In this document: one piece after another, positions 57,666-64,000 of the stretch
Layout of the letters: every line of letters begins with the position of its first letter
Position numbering within the stretch: position 1 is the first letter of the stretch
Assembly (NCBI GenBank): GCA_963576565.1
Contig: OY755047.1
Coordinates: forward strand, 29,797,351-29,861,350
DNA from: Aspidapion aeneum
Lineage: Eukaryota; Arthropoda; Insecta; Coleoptera; Brentidae
Direction: 5' to 3'
DNA length: 64,000 bases
Position numbers and translations under genes: made by a program
The notes under the pieces: generated by a model
Told to the model about the DNA's origin: nothing
The model's database searches: none
Seen by the model: only the letters and a program-made list of their open reading frames with translations

Positions 57666-59810
57666 TCACGCTCGACAAGCGGCAAGTGCGCGGAAATGTT
57701 GGTGTGTGTTGGTTTTGAAACGGTTCAGGTTGTAACCTGCAGGGAAAACTGTCGCAGGGAGTTTATTCCACAGCGATGCTGTTCTCCAGAGATATGAATT
57801 CTGATATAATGAGGTTCTTGGTGCCTCTATTTTGACAGTAAATTGATGGTTACCGTCTGTTTGACGTGTTCGCCTAGTAGGTGCTACTCCCGGGGGGATC
57901 ATACGTGCCAACTCTTTAGAGCATTTTCCGTGATAATACCTGTAGAAGAGAGAGAGATCGCCCACAGTTCTTCGATGTTCGAGACTATCCAAGCTACGGG
58001 TAAGTGCGGGGTCATTGATCAGCTTGATAGCTCGCTTTTGCACGGTGTTCAAAAGCATTAAGGTATGTTTGGGTGCCGCACTCCATATATGTGAGCAGTA
58101 CTCCATAGTTGGTCGAATCTGAGCTTTGTAGAGTGTCAGCAGTTGGCTTGGTATATACAGATGTCTTGTACGAAATAGCACCCCAAGCTTTTGGGACGCC
58201 CTTTTAGCTATAGCTGCCACGTGACTGTGCCAAGACATGTTGGTCTCTGCAGTGACTCCTAAGATGTTCAACTGGCTCTGCAATGTGACAGCACTTCCAG
58301 ATAGCATGATGTTTGGCTCACCGGTGCTGGTCTTTTTTGAAAACAGGGCTGCTTGGGATTTCTGCGCGTTGAACTGTACAAGGTTTTTGTTGCCCCAGTC
58401 CTCTATTATCTCCAGGTCGTTATTTATCTGCGATATTTGAGTTAGTCTAAGATGATGGAATTCACGTGCGGATAGACACTGAGTGGGTGGTATGACTGAG
58501 GAGACTACATTGCCATCATCTGCAAAGCAATAAAGTGGATTTACTGTTTTATCTATGAGGTCATTTATGTAAATCAGAAAAAGTGTTGGCGAAAGGATTG
58601 CTCCCTGTGGCACACCAGCATTTATTTGGTAAGAGTTGGAGTTCCGGCCATCCAGTGCAACATGGATGGATCTATCCTTAAGGTAACTTTGAAACCAAGT
58701 GCAAAGTCTCGGCGACAATCCCGTTGCTTTGAGCTTGCTGAGCAGATTTTCATGCCAGACTTTATCGAATGCTTTAGATACATCTAAGGCAATTGTTCTT
58801 GTTTCACCTCGCAGCTCAATCGCTTTTTGCCATAAGTGAGTGACGTATGTAAGTAAATCGCCAGTTGACCTATATTTTCGAAATCCGTATTGCTTGTCGT
58901 TGATAATTTTGTATTTTTCCAAGTACTTGGTTAGGTGATTGTTCACAACTCTTTCCATTCCTTTTGATATCACCGGAAGTAGAGCAATTGGTCTATAGTT
59001 TAACGGATCTGTCTTTTTTCCTTTCTTTGGAATGGGTTGTACTGCGGCAGACTTCCATGATGATGGATATACTCCTTGCCTATAAGATAAATTGAATAAT
59101 TTTGCGAAAGTTGGGGTGGGTTCGCTAGCACAATTTTTGAGTACTATCGCGGGAATGCCATCTGGACCCATTGCTTTGTTTGTATCCAACTTTTTAAGGG
59201 ATTTTCGTATTTCTCTGTGACAAAAGGGTACCTCTGGCATACTGTGGGAAGCCCTTTCAATGAACGGTGGAGTTTTTCCATTTGGCACTGTTAGGTTTGA
59301 GTTGGAGGACAAGATTTTGGCCAGCATATTGGCTTTTTCCTCTGATGTTGTGGCTAAGTGAGTATTTTTATCTGTAAGTGGTGTTATGGATGACTTGGTG
59401 AAGTTTGATCCAACGGCTTTTGCAAGAGACCAAAAGGACCTAGAACTACTTGGACAATTCAGCAACCTGTTTTTTATTCTTTGATTGTATGTTTCTTTGG
59501 CGGCGTCAATAGTAATTTTGCAACTATTTCTGGCTTCTATAAATTCTGTGTGGTTTTGAGCGGTTTGTTGTCGTTTCCAAAGGTTATATGCTCTGTGTTT
59601 TTTCTGTACAGCCGTTTGACACTGGCTGTTGAACCAAGGTTTTGCATTAGCTCTGCGTTTTATTGTATGTGGGATATATGCATCCATTCCAGATAAGATT
59701 ACTTTGGTTATTTCATTACAGCAAATAGTGGGATCAGCTGTTTTAAAGCAAACCTCTTGCCATGGAAAATCCAGGTAAAACTGTTTAAGGTCATTCCATT
59801 TTGCCGATTT
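57666..59810 (-). CDS. reverse transcriptase part of the LINE ORF
   Basis: The frame is open for 715 codons after the stop at 59811-59813; the first ATG within it is at 59687 (673 residues). Numbered from that ATG, LDVSKAFDKVW at 301-311 carries the first catalytic Asp. GVPQGAILSP is at 358-367, and FADD at 388-391 carries the catalytic Asp pair (FADD in place of YADD). NKAMGPDGIP (170-179) and PLNYRPIALLPV (228-239) are the usual N-terminal RT blocks. The C-terminal part has ILGVTAETNMSWHSHV and RPTMEYCSHIW, typical of Jockey/CR1-type thumbs. No RNase H domain is seen. It copies LINE RNA into DNA at the nicked target. A fully open frame of this size, with all catalytic residues, indicates recent insertion. 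Confidence 0.95.
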   Translation of the reverse strand, partial: KSAKWNDLKQFYLDFPWQEVCFKTADPTICCNEITKVILSGMDAYIPHTIKRRANAKPWFNSQCQTAVQKKHRAYNLWKRQQTAQNHTEFIEARNSCKITIDAAKETYNQRIKNRLLNCPSSSRSFWSLAKAVGSNFTKSSITPLTDKNTHLATTSEEKANMLAKILSSNSNLTVPNGKTPPFIERASHSMPEVPFCHREIRKSLKKLDTNKAMGPDGIPAIVLKNCASEPTPTFAKLFNLSYRQGVYPSSWKSAAVQPIPKKGKKTDPLNYRPIALLPVISKGMERVVNNHLTKYLEKYKIINDKQYGFRKYRSTGDLLTYVTHLWQKAIELRGETRTIALDVSKAFDKVWHENLLSKLKATGLSPRLCTWFQSYLKDRSIHVALDGRNSNSYQINAGVPQGAILSPTLFLIYINDLIDKTVNPLYCFADDGNVVSSVIPPTQCLSAREFHHLRLTQISQINNDLEIIEDWGNKNLVQFNAQKSQAALFSKKTSTGEPNIMLSGSAVTLQSQLNILGVTAETNMSWHSHVAAIAKRASQKLGVLFRTRHLYIPSQLLTLYKAQIRPTMEYCSHIWSAAPKHTLMLLNTVQKRAIKLINDPALTRSLDSLEHRRTVGDLSLFYRYYHGKCSKELARMIPPGVAPTRRTRQTDGNHQFTVKIEAPRTSLYQNSYLWRTASLWNKLPATVFPAGYNLNRFKTNTHQHFRALAACRA

Positions 59811-60653
59811 TTAGTGCCACATTTTACGAGGAAGTGATTGTTGGCTTGGCGGTATGAACGTTTCGAACTTTGTTCTTATAAGTTTATGATCGGATGAACC
59901 AAGTGGGGGATCTACTTGAATTGTGTACAAGTCAGGATTTGTAGTTAGGAACAAGTCTAAAAGCGCTGCAAATTCACCCCTTTCTGAGATACGGGTAGGT
60001 TCATCGACAAGCTGCGTTAGACCACAACTTATGGCAAAAGCTTGTGCTTCCCTGCCTTCATTATCTGTTTTGTTGTGGTGTTTTAGCCAGGGTATATTGT
60101 GGACGTTGAAATCGCCTAAAAAAACAATTTCCGCATGTGGATAGTTAGACTGTATACTATCACAGTTTTCGGATAATGTCGCAAAAAAGTTTTGATACTC
60201 GGTGTTACTTGGCGGTCGGTAGAGGCAGCAAATGAACTTGGTCGATAACTTTGAGGTGAATTTCAGCCATATGATATCGAGGTTCGCTGGTTCTAGCTTC
60301 TCCTCTCGATGACATGAAAGGTCATTTTTAATGTACACACAAATCCCAAAATTATGTCGAAATCGGTGGTGTAGGTCATAGCCGGGATAAAGATAGTTCA
60401 CAATAGGTGTTGCAGAACTGATTTTAGTTTCGGTGAGAACAAGGATGTCAGGTCTTTGTTCTTCAAGATGCTGGTGAACTGAATTCATGTTGGTACTTAA
60501 TCCTCTTATATTGCTAAAATCAATTCTGAGTTGAGTTTTTGGTCTTCTTTTAATATCTTTGCATGAAGGACCCCCAGGATCACCCGACGCCCGGAGATCC
60601 GAGTGGTCGGGTATTTTACCTCCGGAATATTTTGATCCTGGAGGCGCCATCAT
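59811..60653 (-). CDS. AP-type endonuclease part of the LINE ORF (ends in a premature stop)
   Basis: 280 residues from MMAPPGSKYS. APE-type endonuclease landmarks: FSNIRGL (46-52, with the metal-site Asn), LTETKI (73-78, catalytic Glu), CLYRPPSN (143-150), LGDFNVHNIPW (179-189) and LGSSDHK (251-257, catalytic Asp-His). The frame ends at TAA (59811-59813). The same frame continues open without a shift (KSAKWNDLKQF ...) into the reverse transcriptase. A single nonsense change therefore separates two halves of what was one protein of about 995 residues. This domain nicks target DNA to prime reverse transcription. Confidence 0.93.
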   Translation of the reverse strand: MMAPPGSKYSGGKIPDHSDLRASGDPGGPSCKDIKRRPKTQLRIDFSNIRGLSTNMNSVHQHLEEQRPDILVLTETKISSATPIVNYLYPGYDLHHRFRHNFGICVYIKNDLSCHREEKLEPANLDIIWLKFTSKLSTKFICCLYRPPSNTEYQNFFATLSENCDSIQSNYPHAEIVFLGDFNVHNIPWLKHHNKTDNEGREAQAFAISCGLTQLVDEPTRISERGEFAALLDLFLTTNPDLYTIQVDPPLGSSDHKLIRTKFETFIPPSQQSLPRKMWH

Positions 60654-61023
60654 GCTATCTGTTACTCATTGTTGGAACCGGACTGCCAGCGCAGTAGCGG
60701 AACGTGGTGATACCACTTAGCGCTACTCACTTCTGGCATGGTGGTATCTCACCGGTCGACGCCCAATGAGTAAAAAGCGTCTACCACCTAGAGATGACCA
60801 TCATAACTTTTTAACATCCTGACAAACTCCTCTAACTGCGGTGTAAAGGTATTAGTACACCAAAATTATACTATTTCCCTTATTCTGGCGGCTATTTGAC
60901 GTAGTTGTGGCCTATAAAAAACCATAATTTATGAACCTTTAAACCCTATAATTTAGTAATATCGACAGATTAGGTTAGGGTTGAAATAAATATTCTGATG
61001 AATTGAACCTGTGTTGTTTTTTA

Positions 61024-61078
61024 AGGTCACTATATCACGAAGTTCCTTCTGAAGGAAACTTCGTGATATAGTGACCTT
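61024..61078. repeat. near-perfect 27-bp-arm hairpin
   Basis: AAGGTCACTATATCACGAAG ... CTTCGTGATATAGTGACCTT with almost no loop (CCTTCTGAAGG at the centre). Confidence 0.92.
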
Positions 61079-61079
61079 A

Positions 61080-61460
61080 GTATTTTTATTTGCGGTCTTA
61101 AATGTACAAAATATACTGCACACGTCACAAGTGAGAACCATGCAGCACAATACCGTCCAAAACTTACCGCACATGGTTAAAAATCGCGCATCTTATTACC
61201 TGGCATATACCGCGCAAGGTTTTTACCGCACAAATAGAAAAACCGCGCAACAAAAAACAGCGGAAACTAATACCGCGCAAGGTTCCTTCTGTGCAAAATT
61301 CTACTGTACTTACAGAGCAAGATTTTAAAAGATAAGTAACACACCGCGCAGCCCATTGCTAGAATACAAAGAAACAGTGCATTGTTTGGCAACTAAACAT
61401 GGTTTAAAATAGGCATCATGATTTATTCTTTTGCAATTTTTACCTATTTGCTGCGTCCCG
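61080..61460. other. intergenic with scattered ACCGCGCAA motifs
   Basis: The motif (T)ACCGC(G/A)CA recurs about eight times between 61150 and 61350, interspersed with AT-rich text. No coding signal. Confidence 0.5.
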
Positions 61461-61467
61461 TCCAAAC

Positions 61468-62039
61468 TATGAGCATGAAGTTAGCGAAGCACCCATCGCA
61501 AATCGAATCGCGACTAGGTGGATAATTTGCCGTTAATTAGTCGTGAATTAGTTGTGGAAAAATTAATTTTGTCGTTCTTATTTTTGACCGTTTTTTTGGA
61601 TGCTTTGCCGCTAATTAGTCGTGAATTAGTTGTGGAAAAATTAATTTTGTCGCTCTTATTTTTGACCGTTTTTTTAGGTGCTTCGCTAACTTCATATATT
61701 GGCACCCATCGCAAATCGAATCGCGACTAGGTGGATAATTTGCCGTTAATTAGTCGTGAGTTAGCGAAACACCCAAAAAAACGGTCAAAAATAAGAGCGA
61801 AAAAATTAATTTTTCCACAACTAATTCACGACTAATTAACGGAAAATTCCCCACCTAGTCGCGATTCGATTTGCGATGGGTGCCAACATATGAAGTTGGC
61901 AAAGCACCCAAAAAAACGGTCAAAAATAAGAGCGGCAAAATTAATTTTTCCACAACTAATTCACGATTAATTAGCGGCAAATTATCCACCTAGTCGCGAT
62001 TCGATCTGCGATGGGTGCTTCGCTAACTTCATGCTCATG
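61468..62039. mobile_element. nested palindrome built from one repeated unit
   Basis: Outer ends ATGAGCATGAAGTTAGCGAA ... TTCGCTAACTTCATGCTCAT. Inside, one unit (CACCCATCGCAAATCGAATC, then GACTAGGTGG, TTAATTAGTCGTGAATTAG and TTTTGACCGTTTTTTT) occurs in direct orientation near 61487, 61606 (partial) and 61703 (partial), and inverted near 61777-61880 and 61905-62020. Confidence 0.88.
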
Positions 62040-62089
62040 TTCAAACTAGTATTTGGTTCGCCGTTGGGCTCGTTGTGCAGCTCATTGTT

Positions 62090-62300
62090 CGTCTAAATGT
62101 TCAGCTGAATACAAATACGTTATAGCCAAATACGTTATAGCATCAATATGGGGCATACCCATGCATTCTCACACGCGATGCTTGAAGCTAGGACCCCTAT
62201 TTAGTTCTTAATGTTCCTTTTTCGGGTAGACAGGATTTCGGTTACTGCGCATGCGTCAGTTTTGGTGGTTTTGGAACATACTCCGTTACGTCACTACATT
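62090..62300. repeat. dispersed repeat R-D, uninterrupted copy
   Basis: Covers both flanks of the P-like insertion at 43525-44935 as one continuous sequence (CCAAATAC ... GGGCATACCCATGCATTC ... TTTTTCGGGTAGACAGGATT). It is a natural empty-site reference. Confidence 0.75.
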
Positions 62301-62431
62301 ATTTCCTCCGTAACACGTTACCGGCCCATACGGCAGCGGCCCACACCACACCAGCCCACACAACATTGGTCCACCGGGAATTTTTAATTTTCCCATATGG
62401 CCCATCCACCACTAATGGCACTTGTTTTAAT

Positions 62432-62715
62432 TTTATACTTAAAAACTACACGTAAATTTAGTGGGAATAAGGACACTGTTGTTCTGGTAAATATACGTTT
62501 TAATCCATCGGTAACGTTTCGACAATGGTTTTTGTCTTCATCAGACCTTCAGACTAGATCGTACATTGGAATAACAAATTGATGGTTCCAATGTACGATC
62601 TAGTCTGAAGGTCTGATGAAGACAAAAACCATTGTCGAAACGTTACCGATGGATTAAAACGTATATTTACCAGAACAACAGTATCCTTATTCCCACTAAA
62701 TTTACGTGTAGTTGA
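62432..62715. repeat. near-perfect palindrome, about 130-bp arms, with hammerhead-like core
   Basis: The left arm (to about 62570) and right arm (from about 62585) are reverse complements with only one or two mismatches, separated by about 15 bases. The right arm (plus strand) and the left arm (minus strand) each contain CTGATGA, a GACA/TGTC stem, then GAAAC, spaced as in hammerhead ribozymes. CTGATGA...GAAAC cores of this kind are known in terminal repeats of Penelope-like retroelements. No Penelope RT is present here. Confidence 0.8.
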
Positions 62716-62784
62716 ATTGCAAGGACGTGATAAGTTTACCAAATACCTAAAAACGAAACTTAAATATGTATATTTTACGTGCAA

Positions 62785-62850
62785 ACTAGAGTGCCTGTAT
62801 GTTGACATATTTGGATATATTAATATATCAACATACAGGGACTCTAGTGT
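62785..62850. repeat. short palindrome
   Basis: CCTGTATGTTGACATAT ... ATATCAACATACAGG, with AGAGT/ACTCT outside. The same TGTATGTTGACAT recurs singly at about 63512. Confidence 0.85.
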
Positions 62851-62854
62851 AAAC

Positions 62855-63235
62855 TAAACAATTAAGTAGTTTATTCATGTATCATGTTAACAGGATTTTA
62901 TTTGTTGACGAAATTGTTGCGATCTTTTCATGACACTTAACTACCGATCCATCAAATCGTTCCGGAATTCATAATTTAATTTTAATTTATAAATAATTCG
63001 ATAAAAACTCTTTTTTTAATTTGTTTTTCAATATGGCGTCGACGTCGCGGCGAGACGTGGTTAAATTGGGTAAAAAATGGAGTTAAACACTAATTTTAAA
63101 AGATATATATACCAAATTTTTTATTTAGATAAAACGACTTGTCTGCGATTTGTGTTTTACAACTAAATGCGAGAATTAAACAGAGAGCTTTTAACCAAGA
63201 AAAATAAAAAAATCATGCATTTTCATTGTTTTACT
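62855..63235. other. intergenic, nothing recognised
   Basis: No supported feature. Confidence 0.4.
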
Positions 63236-63241
63236 AACCGG

Positions 63242-63470
63242 CAGTGGTTCGTCGCCCCCCGCCATAGGGTACTGGCGCCCCATGGGTGCCTTAAGCGCCC
63301 TAAGCTTTATTCAGTAGCAGGGCCGGCAACGGATTGAGAGGGCGGCAAAGCGGTCGTCGACAACAGAGAGGAAACTATAGACATGATGACCTTTTTTTTT
63401 GGTCGCAAGTTTTTTGATGGGCGCCCTTTTTAGCTTTCGATTCCCCCCCCCCCCGCACGCTATGCCACTG
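63242..63470. mobile_element. 229-bp hAT-like element with 8-bp target duplication
   Basis: Ends CAGTGGTTCGTC ... CTATGCCACTG. Flanked by the perfect direct repeat CTAACCGG (63234-63241, 63471-63478). GC-rich with a poly-C run (63443-63454). Confidence 0.88.
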
Positions 63471-63742
63471 CTAACCGGTTATTATAACCCTGCTCCGATG
63501 TAGAGTCCTTGTATGTTGACATCAAATACGTTAAAGCTTAAATTCATGTTTTATTATTTTTTATAAGCTTTGGAAACAATGGCAAATTTAAATTCGCAGG
63601 TGCGAATTTTCAGGTGCGCATGCGTGTGTTCTGTCACATCGACACACAGCTGCTGTGAGGATAGACGCCATATTTATTGTTTATATACATTTTGCGGTGT
63701 TTTGCGTTTGTGGTGTAAAATTATGTTTTTTTTCTGTGAAAA

Positions 63743-63799
63743 ATGGGAAATAATTCACGTAAAATATGTGCTGTTTGTGGAAACATATCCGGGAAAGTA
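63743..63799 (+). other. possible first exon with Cys motif
   Basis: ATG at 63743 reads MGNNSRKICAVCGNISGK and meets a possible donor (AAA|GTAGGG near 63797). The start C-AVCGN is compatible with a THAP-like or other zinc-finger N-terminus, but too little is visible to decide. Confidence 0.2.
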
Positions 63800-63947
63800 G
63801 GGGAGTACTTGTATTTTTTTAATAATTTATTAATAAAGTAAAGAGAGGTTTATAGATGTCATTAAACAATGAAACTTTTCTTTTTCTCTCCTGAATTAAT
63901 TATTTTCTGTGTATTTTATCAACCTACAAGATGACGAATTTTTTTAC

Positions 63948-64000
63948 CTGCCTAGCCCGCGCAACTATTGCTAGAAAATGAATTGTTTTTGTAGTTGGGT
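63948..64000. mobile_element. MITE family M2, copy 3, cut by window edge
   Basis: Begins TTTTTACCTGCCTAGCCCGC and continues as in the copies at 31509 and 53551 until the window ends. Confidence 0.75.

Larger units (their letters stand above)
57630..60830 (-). mobile_element. nearly intact non-LTR retrotransposon (Jockey superfamily), full 3' end
   Basis: The 3' end (GCATACCCGT plus a nine-base poly-A at about 57625-57634) matches that of the truncated sibling at 45473-46233. The ORF2-type protein reads from 60653 to 57666 with one interruption. Upstream, about 180 bases of leader run to roughly 60830, where no ORF1 is seen. The copy is therefore either 5'-shortened before ORF1 or belongs to a family without one. 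A target duplication was not identified. Confidence 0.9.

Noticed and set aside
1..64000. CRISPR arrays, bacterial operons, phage genes, viral insertions
   Set aside because: The window is eukaryotic. The tandem repeats seen are satellites or transposon parts, and no virus-like reading frame was recognised.

Overview
This is an AT-rich eukaryotic window, almost certainly from an insect. Evidence: consensus GT-AG introns, a metazoan Pro-X carboxypeptidase (S28) gene, animal non-LTR retrotransposons, hAT, P-like, mariner-like and THAP-type DNA transposons, and many foldback MITEs. A beetle is plausible but the sequence does not prove it. No bacterial operon, CRISPR array or rRNA is seen.

Host genes. 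One host protein gene is well supported: a lysosomal Pro-X carboxypeptidase-like (PRCP) serine peptidase on the minus strand. I could thread five exons (27268-27368, 25343-25525, 24258-24436, 20594-20792, 12902-13259). All splice phases agree and give 340 residues, from the signal peptide past the catalytic-serine motif GGSYGG. The C-terminal exon(s), with the catalytic Asp and His, were not found and probably lie beyond the left edge. A second, truncated copy of the last exon (about 98% identical) sits at 12015-12336. A tRNA-shaped gene with an AGA anticodon lies at 52478-52549.

Layout. 1-9.9 kb: a cluster of about five tandem copies of a 1.3-1.8 kb non-coding repeat. 9.98-10.6 kb: a palindromic element carrying a (CGAAC)n array and flanked by a 9-bp duplication. 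11.4-27.4 kb: the PRCP gene, its introns filled by a dead mariner-like transposase, foldback MITEs, RTE fragments and a hAT element. 27.8-29.5 kb: a truncated CR1-like LINE followed directly by a hAT element. 30-36 kb: dispersed repeats and MITEs. 37-41 kb: nested hAT elements with perfect 8-bp target duplications, one carrying a broken TTF-finger transposase. 41.6-45 kb: the two ends of what looks like a two-gene THAP DNA transposon, then a P-element-like relic. 45.5-51.5 kb: a truncated LINE and four copies of a CAGA-containing element. 52.5-57.6 kb: the tRNA and more MITEs. 57.6-60.8 kb: a nearly intact Jockey-superfamily LINE with one premature stop. 61-64 kb: a cluster of large palindromes (one with a hammerhead-ribozyme-like core) and further MITEs.

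The window is therefore one long-intron host gene and one tRNA in a sea of mobile DNA. The best leads are the exon duplication inside PRCP, the two-gene THAP transposon derivative, and several structured palindromes with target-site duplications. Everything here comes from reading the sequence by hand; family names rest on remembered motifs and no database was searched.
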